This document shows, in pieces, positions 35,880 through 45,599 of a DNA stretch of 64,000 bases. The stretch spans positions 62,001 through 126,000 of the forward strand of contig JACRIM010000060.1 in assembly GCA_016235815.1 (NCBI GenBank), given 5' to 3'. Under the pieces are notes generated by a model that was not told the DNA's origin, made no database searches, and saw nothing but the letters and a program-made list of their open reading frames with translations. Numbering within the stretch: position 1 is the stretch's first letter; each line of letters opens with the position of its first letter. The position numbers and the translations under genes were made by a program. Origin of the DNA: Planctomycetota bacterium (GTDB taxonomy: Bacteria > Planctomycetota > Phycisphaerae > UBA1845 > UTPLA1).

Positions 35880-36527
35880 ATGCGCTTGTACTATCACATC
35901 GTCCGGTACTTTACGAATTGGTTTCTCGTCATTTTTTTCCGGGGCCGCGTCTTCGGGCTCCGAAATTTTCCCGCGCAGGGCGGCGTTCTCCTCGCGTCGA
36001 ACCATCAAAGTTATCTTGATCCGGTGCTCGATGTCCTCGCCCTTCAGCGCGAAGGCAACTTCATGGCACGCGATACGTTGTTTAAGAATCCCCTGTTCAA
36101 GCGGCTCATCGAGTCGCTCAATGCCTTCCCCGTCAAGCGCGGAGCCGCGGATGTGGGAGCCGTAAAGGAGATCCTTCGCCGACTGCGCGATGGGCGAGTG
36201 GTCGTGGTTTACCCGGAAGGAACTCGTACGCTCACCGGCGAGATCGGACCGATCAACTCCAACACGCTGGCAATCGCCAAAAAGGCCGGGGTCGCGATTG
36301 TTCCCACGGTCATTGATGGAGCGTTCGAGTCCTGGCCTCGCACGCGCGTTGTTCCCTTTCCCTCTCGCATTTATGTAACGTACTGCGAGGCCATAACCGC
36401 AGTGCAGGTTCGTGAATGGTCGCTTGAGCAAATCACCGAAACTGTGGCTGTCCGATTGAAACAGGGACTTCAACACTCTCGTCGGCGGCGCGGTGTAAGC
36501 AACCGAATCCAATTCCCCCCACGCTGA
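35880..36527 (+). CDS. plsC: 1-acyl-sn-glycerol-3-phosphate acyltransferase
   Basis: A 215-residue PlsC-type acyltransferase that makes phosphatidic acid from lysophosphatidic acid at the inner membrane. It has an N-terminal hydrophobic segment, the NHQSYLDP catalytic HxxxxD motif near residue 42, an FPVKRG segment and YPEGTRT near 117. Downstream of cmk, probably co-transcribed. Confidence 0.92.
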   Translation: MRLYYHIVRYFTNWFLVIFFRGRVFGLRNFPAQGGVLLASNHQSYLDPVLDVLALQREGNFMARDTLFKNPLFKRLIESLNAFPVKRGAADVGAVKEILRRLRDGRVVVVYPEGTRTLTGEIGPINSNTLAIAKKAGVAIVPTVIDGAFESWPRTRVVPFPSRIYVTYCEAITAVQVREWSLEQITETVAVRLKQGLQHSRRRRGVSNRIQFPPR

Positions 36528-37039
36528 TCGCTGATTTTCGTAAAAAGCCGATGGGGGATGGCCGCCAGTGCGACGGCCACCCCCGTAGCGTGGTGTTGGG
36601 AAAGAAAGGGAGGAGTAGGGCTTGGAGGCGATTCTTCTCACCTCGTCGCTACAAGGAGCAAATGGCGTGCCAAGCTCCCCTAACCCGAGAATATGCCCTC
36701 GAAGCGTCGATTCGGCACATTGGGTAACTTGAAATCGTGTGCCAGGCTCGAAAACAGGGCTATATTTCTCAGCCGCCGCGGGGGCTTGGGTAACATTACC
36801 CATTTTATCACCAAGTCAAAGCCGCATTTCGCCAGAGTTGACGGTTTTCAGATGTGCATAAACTCACATAATGGCTGAGTTTACAGCACGCCGCTTTACC
36901 TGGGAATGCAGGGTCTTCCCTCTTGATTCGGCCTCGCTGTTGCCCTATTATTGTCGAGTAGCTTAGAAGGGGACAGCGCATCCTCTGCAACCTGCGGTTC
37001 AGGTGGCACGTGGACTCATCGGTTCCCTGCAAGGCATAG
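36528..37039 (+). other. Intergenic region with hairpin, palindrome and possible promoter
   Basis: No gene is supported. A stable hairpin at 36553-36584 (GGGGG, one bulged A, TGGCCG against CGGCCACCCCC) follows plsC; read on the minus strand it is followed by TTTTT, so it could terminate both ways. A perfect palindrome GGGTAACATTACCC lies at 36788-36801, with another GGGTAAC half-site at 36722-36728. A possible promoter TTTTCA (36845-36850), 16 bp, CATAAT (36867-36872) would serve the PEP-CTERM gene. Confidence 0.4.
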
Positions 37040-37711
37040 GTGGCAAGGGTGAAGCGAAGCGTATCGGTCCTATTTATCGCACTGCTTGTGGCGTCGGCGT
37101 TCCTTCCATGGCCGTCGATCGCAACGGCAACTCCCTGCACGTCGTTGCCGATGCAGATGACCCAGGTCGAGATGACTCCGACCAATTGGAGCAATCCGCT
37201 CCTCACCATCCCCAAGTTCGACCCCATCAATGGCAACCTGTGCATGGTTGTCGTGCGACTAAGTGCGAGTCTTGAGGCCGCCCTACACGCAACGAACACC
37301 GCAGCCGTCCCTGCTTCATTAACGGCCACCATGAATGTCAATGCAAATATCACGGCTCCGGCCCCGATCGCCAACTTCTCGGCAACGCCGATTGCGTCAA
37401 TGCAAACCATCAACGTTCCCGCGATGGGTTCAACCGATTTCCTTGCCGGCCCGGTGCCCTCGTTTGTCGAGCAGACCTTCACGACACCCGGCGATCTGAA
37501 CCAGTTCGTCGGACCCGGTACGCTCTTTTTCGGTGCCTCTGCCAACGGCAACTTCAGCTTTACCACCAATACCGGCAATGCCGATCTCACCGGAACGACG
37601 CGAGCCTCGGCGAAAATCATCGTCACCTACTACGTACCCGAACCCGGCACGATCTCACTGCTCGGCTTCGGAGCCTTCACGTTGGTTACACGACGCCGGA
37701 CGCGCCGCTAG
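37040..37711 (+). CDS. PEP-CTERM sorted exported protein (choice-of-anchor E-like)
   Basis: A 223-residue exported protein. It has a signal peptide (about 1-32), a beta-rich region containing NPLLTIPKFDPINGNL, typical of choice-of-anchor E domains, and a C-terminal PEP-CTERM signal (VPEPGTISLLGFGAFTLV then RRRTRR). Proteins of this kind are recognised by exosortase and delivered to the envelope or exopolysaccharide matrix. The start is GTG with AAGG five bases upstream. Confidence 0.85.
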   Translation: MARVKRSVSVLFIALLVASAFLPWPSIATATPCTSLPMQMTQVEMTPTNWSNPLLTIPKFDPINGNLCMVVVRLSASLEAALHATNTAAVPASLTATMNVNANITAPAPIANFSATPIASMQTINVPAMGSTDFLAGPVPSFVEQTFTTPGDLNQFVGPGTLFFGASANGNFSFTTNTGNADLTGTTRASAKIIVTYYVPEPGTISLLGFGAFTLVTRRRTRR

Positions 37712-37795
37712 TCCTTCTCTCATATCATCGTCCTCGTCAATTCTGCTGCTGTTTTTGCGCGCCCGTTTCCCGGCTAACGGATACACTCTCCGCGT

Positions 37796-38971
37796 ATGAA
37801 AAGTGACCGAATTCGAATCATTTCGACTGCCGACGCTCTTGAGACACTCATTCGCGACCTGCGCAAGCTCGGGTGGTTCGCTTTTGACACCGAATTCGTT
37901 GGCGAAGACCGCTATCAACCCGAAGTCTGCCTGATCCAGGTTTCGACCGATCATGTCGACGCCCTTATCGACCCGCTCACGCCGCTCGACGCCACTCCGC
38001 TATGGGAGCTTGTCGCCGATCCAACAATTGAAAAAGTCGTTCACGCCGGTTCGGAAGACCTCTCCCTGTGCCAGCTCCAAATTGGCAAGCCCGCAGCCAA
38101 CGTCGTGGACCTTCAGATCGCCGCCGGAATCGCCGGGCTGGGATATCCGATCAACCTCGCCCGACTTTGTCGCGTGACGACCGGCGAGTCCCTGCACAAG
38201 TCGCAAACGCTTACCGATTGGCGCCGCCGCCCGCTCAATCAGGAGCAGATCGAATACGCGGCTGAAGATGTACGACACCTGCCCGGTGCGCGCCGCCATC
38301 TTCACGCCCTTCTCACCAAGCTGGGACGCTGGCCCTGGCTTCAGGAGGAATGCGCCGAGCTGTGCAGGGAAACCGCGAAGCAAAAGGCGGAACCGACTCA
38401 GATCAGCCGACTCAAAGGCGCTGGCTCATTGCGCGGGCGTGAGTGGAACATCGCTGAAGCATTGTTGATTGAGCGAAACACCCTTGCCCAGCAACTCGAC
38501 CGCCCTCCGCGCGTCGTCCTGAAGGATCATCTCCTCATCGAGCTTGCCCGCCGCGGCTGGACCGATGTGGAACGAATGAGGACGCTTCGCGGATTGAATG
38601 TTAGTACCACGGGGCTCAAGCGATTTGCCGCTGCGATCGAGGCTGCCAAAAAGCTCCCGCCGCCCCAACACGTCGACCTGGATTCCGAGGGCGACTCCAA
38701 CGAAGAGGAAATGCTTCTGTCGCTGCTCACGGCCGTCCTGCGCGATTACTGCAATCGATCGACACTCTCCTACTCCATCCTTGCCACCAAAGACGACCTG
38801 CGAAAAGTTGTCCGGCCCTACACCCGCGCAGACAAGAAAGGCGAAAGCCCCCTCGAAAAGGGTTGGCGACGCGACGCCGTCGGGAGCCTGCTCGTGGACA
38901 TCATTGAAGGCCGCCGGAAACTTGCCGTAAATCGCTCAGGGGAGGGCTACGGCTTGACGATGATCGAATAG
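37796..38971 (+). CDS. rnd: Ribonuclease D
   Basis: A 391-residue 3'-5' exoribonuclease for tRNA and structured RNA ends. The DEDDy exonuclease domain shows Asp31/Glu33 (FDTEFVGE), Asp88 (HAGSED) and YAAEDVRHLPG. An HRDC domain follows (about 210-290), and then a second helical region. No ribosome site precedes the ATG; a TACACT box at 37782-37787 would place transcription near the start codon, so a leaderless mRNA is possible. Confidence 0.92.
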   Translation: MKSDRIRIISTADALETLIRDLRKLGWFAFDTEFVGEDRYQPEVCLIQVSTDHVDALIDPLTPLDATPLWELVADPTIEKVVHAGSEDLSLCQLQIGKPAANVVDLQIAAGIAGLGYPINLARLCRVTTGESLHKSQTLTDWRRRPLNQEQIEYAAEDVRHLPGARRHLHALLTKLGRWPWLQEECAELCRETAKQKAEPTQISRLKGAGSLRGREWNIAEALLIERNTLAQQLDRPPRVVLKDHLLIELARRGWTDVERMRTLRGLNVSTTGLKRFAAAIEAAKKLPPPQHVDLDSEGDSNEEEMLLSLLTAVLRDYCNRSTLSYSILATKDDLRKVVRPYTRADKKGESPLEKGWRRDAVGSLLVDIIEGRRKLAVNRSGEGYGLTMIE

Positions 38972-38995
38972 CCTTTCAGTGTGGTCGGGTGACGT

Positions 38996-39685
38996 ATGCC
39001 CAAGTCGATGATCGGCGTTAAAGAAGTGGCCGCGGCCCTGCACGTTTCCGTGCGAGAGGTAATCCGGCTTGCCGACGACAAAATACTTCCCGGTCGGCGT
39101 GTACGCGGTGAATGGGAATTCCGCGCCGGTGAAATCTGGAACTGGATCGAAGCGAACCTTCAGTCACTCCCGGAGCGCCGCGAACGAGACCGCCACCCCA
39201 CGCCGCCAAGCACGCTCCTCATTACCCCCACAATTAAGTTGGCCGCAATCAAAGTCGATCTTCACGCGAAAACGAAATCATCCGTACTTCGCGAACTTGC
39301 CGGGTTGGCGAGTACGGCAGACCAATCTCTGGATGAATCATCGCTGATTGCCGCGCTCACGGCCCGCGAAGCCGCCGGCAGCACCGCCTTGCAGGATGGC
39401 GTCGCCATTCCGCATCCGGCGTCCCCTCAATACTCCGAAGGTCCCGTCGTCGCCGCGGCACGCACGTCCGAGGGCGTCATTTTCGGCGAACGCGGGGGCG
39501 GACTCACTGATCTTTTCTTCCTCATTTGCTGCCCGCGACAAGTGGACCACCTGCTCTACCTCGGCCGTCTTTGCCGACTCCTGATCGATCGCCAACTTCA
39601 AATCACCCTTCGCGACGCCTCCAACGAAGACGCGTTCGCCGACGCCATCATCGCCGCCGAATCGCGGCTCTGCCGATCCGTCTGA
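38996..39685 (+). CDS. HTH - PTS EIIA (fructose/PtsN-type) fusion protein
   Basis: A 229-residue two-domain protein. Residues 1-55 are a MerR/excisionase-like DNA-binding helix-turn-helix (VKEVAAALHVSVREVIRLADDKILPGRRVRGEWEF in outline). Residues about 78-229 are a PTS EIIA type-2 domain with the phospho-acceptor His140 in GVAIPHPASPQY. The architecture suggests a regulator whose activity depends on phosphorylation from HPr/EI-type enzymes. No EI or HPr gene is in the window. It follows rnd by 24 bp. Confidence 0.85.
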   Translation: MPKSMIGVKEVAAALHVSVREVIRLADDKILPGRRVRGEWEFRAGEIWNWIEANLQSLPERRERDRHPTPPSTLLITPTIKLAAIKVDLHAKTKSSVLRELAGLASTADQSLDESSLIAALTAREAAGSTALQDGVAIPHPASPQYSEGPVVAAARTSEGVIFGERGGGLTDLFFLICCPRQVDHLLYLGRLCRLLIDRQLQITLRDASNEDAFADAIIAAESRLCRSV

Positions 39686-39823
39686 CCGTTTGGACACCCG
39701 CCGCCATTCGCCTAAAATCAGGGCAATGCAAAACGCCCTGCCACGAGAACTTGCCCAGCGATCAGACTTACTCCGGCCGCGCGCTGCGATGAGTCCCCGC
39801 GCGACACGCCGGAGACGCTGCGC

Positions 39824-40693
39824 ATGACCATGATCCAACCCCCTGATCCAAACAAGGCGATCGACACATTTCGCAAGGCCGCCGAACTGAACCTCGGCGA
39901 ATCCATGCGCGACGGTTCCACCGTTCGCCTTCCCGGCTATGGCCAGGCTGTCATGACCGGAGACCTGCACGGGCACAAGAAGAACTTCGACAAACTGACC
40001 AAATACGCGATGCTGGATCGCGTGGCCGCCCGGCATGTCATCCTGCACGAAATGGTCCACGCCGAACTGGACCCTCGTTATATGGACCATTCGCACGAGC
40101 TTCTGTTGATGGCCGCTGAGTACAAGTGCGAATACCCAGAGCAGGTTCACTTCCTGCAATCCAATCACGAGCTGGCCCAACTGACCGGTTACCCCATCGC
40201 CAAGAACGGCCGCGCTGTGATCGATGATTACAATCACACCGTCGAACTGACCTATGGCGCGAAGCACGCAAAGGACGTGCTGGCCGCCATGAACGCCTTC
40301 ATCGCCTCATTCGCGTTGGCCGTTTGCACCGAAAATCGAATCTGGATGTCGCATTCCCTGCCGAATACATATGACATGGTGAACTTCGACCCTTCCATTT
40401 TCTCGCGCACTCTGACGCTGGAGGATCTTCAGAAGAATCAGACCATCTTCAGTCTGGTCTGGGGCCGCCGCCACAATCAGGAACACATCGACAAACTCGC
40501 GGGCATTCTCAACGCCGACGTCTTCATCACCGGCCATCAGCCGCAGGAGATGGGCTTCACCATGCTCTTCGACCGGCTGATCATCCTGGCGAGCGACCAC
40601 AATCACGGAACATTCCTGCCGTTCGACCTCTCCAAGAGGCAGACCGCCGAGGAACTGGTTCGCAACATCCGAAAGTTCGTCGCGATTACTTAG
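39824..40693 (+). CDS. PPP-like metallophosphoesterase
   Basis: A 289-residue calcineurin-like phosphoesterase. Motifs present are MTGDLHGHKKNF (residues about 44-55), SNHE in place of the usual GNHE, MSHSLPN and TGHQPQEMGF. The spacing and the GDLHG form resemble serine/threonine PPP phosphatases more than the YfcE type. GGAG is nine bases before the ATG. Its TAG stop overlaps the convergent HTH gene by four bases (TTAG). Confidence 0.82.
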   Translation: MTMIQPPDPNKAIDTFRKAAELNLGESMRDGSTVRLPGYGQAVMTGDLHGHKKNFDKLTKYAMLDRVAARHVILHEMVHAELDPRYMDHSHELLLMAAEYKCEYPEQVHFLQSNHELAQLTGYPIAKNGRAVIDDYNHTVELTYGAKHAKDVLAAMNAFIASFALAVCTENRIWMSHSLPNTYDMVNFDPSIFSRTLTLEDLQKNQTIFSLVWGRRHNQEHIDKLAGILNADVFITGHQPQEMGFTMLFDRLIILASDHNHGTFLPFDLSKRQTAEELVRNIRKFVAIT

Positions 40694-40962
40694 CGCAGAC
40701 CCTTTGCCAACGCCGCATCGATCTTCGCCACGGCCATGTCGCGAATGTGTCGTCGACAATCGGCCGGCTTCATCTTGATCGTGTATTGCTTCTTCCTGCG
40801 AACGACGTTGATTCCGAGATGCTCAAGGGCCGTCATGTCGCGATAGGCCGTCCGGCGCGATGCTTTGAACTTCGTGCGGATCTGCATCAGCGTGAGGCCG
40901 TCGCCGGTGCCCAGTGCCTTGCCAAGTTTCATGAGACGAGTGATGTGTGATTCGTCGATCAT
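40690..40962 (-). CDS. Small HTH (DeoR/HTH_11-like) DNA-binding protein
   Basis: A 90-residue protein whose middle is a winged helix-turn-helix (LTLMQIRTKFKASRRTAYRDM, in the style of HTH_11 domains, then LEHLGINVVRRKKQYTI as wing). No ligand domain is present. AGGTG lies five bases before the ATG. It is convergent with the PPP-like gene. Confidence 0.75.
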   Translation of the reverse strand: MIDESHITRLMKLGKALGTGDGLTLMQIRTKFKASRRTAYRDMTALEHLGINVVRRKKQYTIKMKPADCRRHIRDMAVAKIDAALAKGLR

Positions 40963-41082
40963 GGTGACACCTTTCGAGAAGGGTCAAATGACGGGGGCGA
41001 GCCGAGGGGCTGCGCAAACCCCCGTCGCTGTGCCATCACTATACCCCTTCCGGCCCACGCCGCCAGTCGTGCCCCTGGCGCG

Positions 41083-42618
41083 TCAATTCCCCATCGAACG
41101 ATTGCCCGCCGACTGCCACCAATCCCGCAAATCCTCGGCCGAATAGGCCCGAACTCGCGTCCAAAGCCCCTCGATCCACGCCGTCAAATCAATCGTCCCC
41201 CGCTGCTCCTTCACGATCCGGAAGGGCTGCCCCCATACGCTGATCGTCAGGATCGTGTCACGATTAGGCCCGTGCGTACCGAGAATACGGAGTTCGTTGT
41301 CCTTCACCAACAGTCGAACGCCGCATTCCACATACGGCACTTTCTCCGGCAAAATCTCGCGCGGCAGACTCGACGGCCACGAAAACTGCAGCGCCTTTTC
41401 CGCCGCCGCGAGCAAAAGATCGCGATCCATCGTGCCGGTCTCCCCCGCCGATGGCTTAAGCGTCAACTCCACATCCGCCGACCGAATTCGTTCCCCTGCC
41501 AGCTCAACACTGTTTATTCGAATCGCCAGATTCCCCGTCGCGGCCCCGTGACCCAACGGCTGAAGCCATTCCTCAATCAACAATCCCGTAAGCTCGCCGC
41601 TGAGGCTGAGCCGTTTTAATCCATCCCGATGCACCTCAATGGACTCAATGCGGAGTGACGCCGCGCCCGACAGTGTCGGGAGATTGATCAACGGCGCGAC
41701 CGACCCGAGCGTCAATGAATCGATGCGCCCTCGCCCGCGAAGCTCCTCCAGTTTCCCGCCGACGATGAGCGACTGGTCAATCGAGATCGACAGCTTCCCA
41801 CTGACCTGCCCCGTGGGCACCATCAGCGTTAATTCGCTCAGTGACGCATTACTCAATTCGCCGGTCAGCGAAATCTCCGGAATCCCCGCCCGGCTTTCAT
41901 ACTGCAGTCTCCCCGAGAATAGTCCGCTCGACAGCGCCCCCACCTGCGGAACAACACCAACCGCAGACAGCGGAACCGACGGCAAATCGAGACTAATCTG
42001 GCGCACGTCGATCGCCCTCTTCGGACGGAAGTGGGCGAGAATCCGCACGCCCTGGCTCACCCTTACGCCGTTCAGCTCAAACGCTGTCAACGTCGCTACA
42101 CCGTCTTGCGGATTGCTCATGTCGATGGAGCCTGACGTCTCCCGACATCGAACGCCAAAACCGCCACGATCAAACGCCACCACGAATCGATCGAGCGACA
42201 CGTGCCGCAGACGCAAATCCTCAAAATCATGATCCAGCCCCGACGCGAGAAGCTGTTTGTAGTCATTCCTCGCCCATTCCTCGCTGCCAAGAATCAACTC
42301 TCCATCCGTCAGGGCCAGCTCGTTGAACTGCGGCTCCACATCCTCGTGCTCCTGCCAAATTGCCGATTTGCAGAAAAACACACGCCCGCGATTGCGCGGC
42401 AACTGAATATCCACATCCTCAAACATCCGGCTTGCAAATGTGTGACCGCGAATCCGCCCGATCGTGCAGGGCAGATCGAAGAAATCCGACAGCTTGCCCG
42501 TCATTTCAAGGCGAAACGACTCGCTGCGATGGTGCAGTCCGTACGTCGTCGTCCACCCCAACGAACCGGCGACCACCACGACGGAAAGGCCAAGCAATAC
42601 CTTGCGATGCAACTGCAT
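41083..42618 (-). CDS. AsmA-like envelope protein
   Basis: A 511-residue protein with one N-terminal membrane anchor (about 7-28) and a long beta-rich periplasmic region of short amphipathic strands. Patterns such as GRIRGHTFASRMFEDVDIQL and LNGVRVSQGVRILA recall AsmA/TamB-type repeats that line lipid-transport grooves. I assign it by style only. It starts 29 bp after the aroC stop and is probably in the same operon. Confidence 0.6.
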   Translation of the reverse strand: MQLHRKVLLGLSVVVVAGSLGWTTTYGLHHRSESFRLEMTGKLSDFFDLPCTIGRIRGHTFASRMFEDVDIQLPRNRGRVFFCKSAIWQEHEDVEPQFNELALTDGELILGSEEWARNDYKQLLASGLDHDFEDLRLRHVSLDRFVVAFDRGGFGVRCRETSGSIDMSNPQDGVATLTAFELNGVRVSQGVRILAHFRPKRAIDVRQISLDLPSVPLSAVGVVPQVGALSSGLFSGRLQYESRAGIPEISLTGELSNASLSELTLMVPTGQVSGKLSISIDQSLIVGGKLEELRGRGRIDSLTLGSVAPLINLPTLSGAASLRIESIEVHRDGLKRLSLSGELTGLLIEEWLQPLGHGAATGNLAIRINSVELAGERIRSADVELTLKPSAGETGTMDRDLLLAAAEKALQFSWPSSLPREILPEKVPYVECGVRLLVKDNELRILGTHGPNRDTILTISVWGQPFRIVKEQRGTIDLTAWIEGLWTRVRAYSAEDLRDWWQSAGNRSMGN

Positions 42619-42647
42619 AAGGAATCAAACGTGAACGGACACAATCC

Positions 42648-43820
42648 CTAACCCTTCGGCGCCAATCCACGCGCCGCATTCAAATAATACTCATACGCCG
42701 CGCGCACTTCTCGCAGTGTATCGCCGCCGAACTTCTCCAAAAACGACCGCGCGATCTCAAACGCCACCACATGTTCCGCCACCACGCTCGCCGCCGGCAC
42801 CGCGCAAATGTCGCTTCGCTCGTAGTCACTCCGCTCCGGCGACAGCGTTTCCAGGTTCACGCTATCCAAGCCGCGCAGCAGTGTGCTGATTGGCTTCATT
42901 GCCGCGCGCACGACGAGGGGCATCCCATTGGTCATCCCCGCTTCAAGCCCGCCCGCATTGTTCGTGCGTCGCCGAAATCCGAGATTCGCCGACCCGCGCT
43001 CCGACGCCACAAAGTCAATTTCATCATGCACCCGGCTACCCGGCCGCTCCGCGCAACCAAAGCCCAATCCGATCTCGACGCCCTTGATTGCCTGAATCGA
43101 ACCCACCGCCGCCATCAATCGCCCGTCCAGCTTGTCCTGCCAGCGCGCACACGACCCGATGCCGGGCGGCAGTCCGAACGCCCGCACCTCCACAACACCG
43201 CCAAGCGTGTCCTTGTCTGCCTTGGCCTGTTTGATCGCCGCGATCATCGCATCGACTGCGTCCGTCGCAGGGCAAAACACGTCATTCGCATCGCGCGTCG
43301 TGACAAGTTCCTCCGGCGTTCGATCCGCCCCCACCGCCGCCTTCACCGTTCCAATTTGCGACACGAATCCAACCACGCTGATTCCAAACTCACGCAACAA
43401 GAGTTTCGCCACCGCCCCCGCCGCCACACGTCCTGCCGTCTCTCGCGCGCTGGCCCGCTCCAGTGTCGTGCGACAGTCGGTCGTCAGCCACTTCATCGCT
43501 CCCGCGAAGTCCGCATGGCCCGGCCGAGGTCGATGGATCGGCGGCGTCTGATCGATCCGCCAATCCTTGTTTGGAATCTGCATCGCGATCGGAGTGCCGA
43601 TGCTTGCGCCGTTGAGAATGCCCGACAGAATGTTGACGGCATCCAGCTCGATCTTCATCCGTCCGCCGCGACCAAAGCCGCCCTGCCGCCGTTTCAGTGA
43701 TTCGTTGATGAAGGCACTATCGAGGGCCAATCCCGCAGGAAGCCCCTCCAACAGGACGATCAGTGCCTGTCCGTGCGACTCGCCAGCGGTTCGATAATCA
43801 AGCAGTGCCATGGTTCTCAT
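42648..43820 (-). CDS. aroC: Chorismate synthase
   Basis: A 390-residue enzyme making chorismate from EPSP with reduced FMN, the last shared step of aromatic biosynthesis. Family segments are RTAGESHGQAL near the start, KRRQGGFGRGGRM, HRPRPGHADFAGAMKW, ERASARETAGRVAAGA and FGCAERPGSRVHDE. Two ATGs (43820 and 43811) are possible; neither has a good ribosome site. Confidence 0.95.
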   Translation of the reverse strand: MRTMALLDYRTAGESHGQALIVLLEGLPAGLALDSAFINESLKRRQGGFGRGGRMKIELDAVNILSGILNGASIGTPIAMQIPNKDWRIDQTPPIHRPRPGHADFAGAMKWLTTDCRTTLERASARETAGRVAAGAVAKLLLREFGISVVGFVSQIGTVKAAVGADRTPEELVTTRDANDVFCPATDAVDAMIAAIKQAKADKDTLGGVVEVRAFGLPPGIGSCARWQDKLDGRLMAAVGSIQAIKGVEIGLGFGCAERPGSRVHDEIDFVASERGSANLGFRRRTNNAGGLEAGMTNGMPLVVRAAMKPISTLLRGLDSVNLETLSPERSDYERSDICAVPAASVVAEHVVAFEIARSFLEKFGGDTLREVRAAYEYYLNAARGLAPKG

Positions 43821-44013
43821 TATAAGTCGATAGGATCAGACCGGAGATAAAGCACGATTCCTCGTTGTTCCTCGCGCATCGCTGCATACCGGACCCTTAT
43901 CGGACGACTTTTGCATTAAGCACGACCGCCGCCCACCCGATTCTGAATTGGATAATTGCAGATCGGCGCGGCTTTCGACGCTCGCCGCTGCCCCACCCGA
44001 CGAGGAGCACTCG

Positions 44014-45363
44014 ATGTCCGCAACGCTTGCGCCACCACCCAAACCCGGCTCACTCGCCGAGCCGTCCATCGGCATTCCAGTTCAGACGAAGGGCGCCACC
44101 CCTTTCATCCCGAAGCCGCCGCGGAACTTTGCCGAGGCCGGTCTCGACCCGGGCGTCGTCGAATCGCTCATTCTGAAATATCTGCTCGGTGTCGGTTCGG
44201 CGCAGGGCGCCCGCATCGCCGAAGAGCTTTGCCTGCCCACGCAACCGGTTATCGACTACCTCAGCATGTTGAAGACGCAGCAGATCGTCGTCTATACCGG
44301 CACCGCGCACCTCGACGATTTCAATTACACCCTCACGGATGCCGGCCGCGATCGGGCCCGCCGATTCATGCTTGAATCGCTGTACGTCGGCCCCGCGCCC
44401 GTCACCGTCGAAAAATACATCGAGGGCATTCGCGCTCAGACGATCACGACGCTCACCGCCCGAAAAGCCGATTTGGAGAAAGCGTTCTCCGATCTGCTCG
44501 TCAGCCAGGAGATGTTCGATGTCCTCGGGCCCGCCATCAACTCCGGCCGCGGCATGTTCCTCTACGGCTACCCCGGCAACGGCAAGAGCAGCATCGCCGA
44601 GCGCATCACCCGCTGCTTCGGTGACAACATCTACATCCCCAAGTGTCTGATCATCGATGGCATGATCATGAAGGTCTTCGACGCCGCCAACCACGAGGAA
44701 ATCCCGCGGAAGAAAGATTCCATCTTCAAGGCTGACATGATCGACGACCGGTGGGTGCAGATTCGCCGCCCCACGATCATCGTCGGCGGCGAGTTGACGA
44801 TGGAATCCCTCGAAGTTCAATACAACTCGACCAGCAAGACCTGCGAGGCGCCGGTCCAGCTTAAGAGCAACTGCGGAACGCTGGTCATCGATGACTTCGG
44901 GCGGCAGCGGATGAAGCCGATCGAGCTGCTCAACCGCTGGATCGTGCCGCTGGAGAAGCGCTTCGACTTCCTCAACATGCCCAACGGCAAGAAGGTTCAG
45001 GTGCCTTTCGACCAGCTCATCATCTTCTCGACGAACCTGGAGCCGAAGGACCTCTGCGACGACGCGTTTCTTCGCCGAATTCCGTACAAGATCAACGTGC
45101 CGAACCCCGAGGAGCTTGCCTTCCGGAATCTCTTCGCGCTGGTCGGGCCGAAGATGGGCTTCGAGATGAACGACCAAACCCTGAAGGCCATCGACTACCT
45201 CGTGGACACGCACTACAAAAAGAAGGACCGCCCCTTCCGCTGCTGCCAGCCGCGCGACCTGCTACTCCAGATCCGCAACCGCTGCCTGTACATGGGCAAG
45301 CCTCTGGAAGTCACGCCGGACCTGTTCGATTACGCGGCGTCGGTATATTTCACGATCATGTAA
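44014..45363 (+). CDS. AAA ATPase with N-terminal winged-helix-like region
   Basis: A 449-residue AAA protein. The N-terminal part (about 40-130) looks like a winged-helix module (LILKYLLGVGSAQGARIAEEL...). The ATPase core has Walker A GYPGNGKSS near 188, Walker B LVIDDFGRQR near 292, a sensor-like FSTNLEP and RRIPYKINVPNP. GAGGAG lies six bases before the ATG. Similar predicted ATPases occur widely in planctomycetes without known role. It stands alone with no obvious partner. Confidence 0.82.
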   Translation: MSATLAPPPKPGSLAEPSIGIPVQTKGATPFIPKPPRNFAEAGLDPGVVESLILKYLLGVGSAQGARIAEELCLPTQPVIDYLSMLKTQQIVVYTGTAHLDDFNYTLTDAGRDRARRFMLESLYVGPAPVTVEKYIEGIRAQTITTLTARKADLEKAFSDLLVSQEMFDVLGPAINSGRGMFLYGYPGNGKSSIAERITRCFGDNIYIPKCLIIDGMIMKVFDAANHEEIPRKKDSIFKADMIDDRWVQIRRPTIIVGGELTMESLEVQYNSTSKTCEAPVQLKSNCGTLVIDDFGRQRMKPIELLNRWIVPLEKRFDFLNMPNGKKVQVPFDQLIIFSTNLEPKDLCDDAFLRRIPYKINVPNPEELAFRNLFALVGPKMGFEMNDQTLKAIDYLVDTHYKKKDRPFRCCQPRDLLLQIRNRCLYMGKPLEVTPDLFDYAASVYFTIM

Positions 45364-45599
45364 AGGTGAACGATCGGTTCCCCCTCGGTGTGGCATGGAT
45401 GAATGGGTCGGGAGGCATGGGTCAACTTTGTTAGCCCGTGGAGTTCTCACCAGCGGTCGGACAAAAAAGCTGAATGCCCCTGATCTACCGCCCGGCTGGT
45501 TTGCGTAGAAAAAACTACCCCCACAAAAAAGTGCGAAAAACCGTTTTACCGCGCACAAAAGCGCACAAACGGTTTGCGTGAGTTTTGGATCGACTTGGA

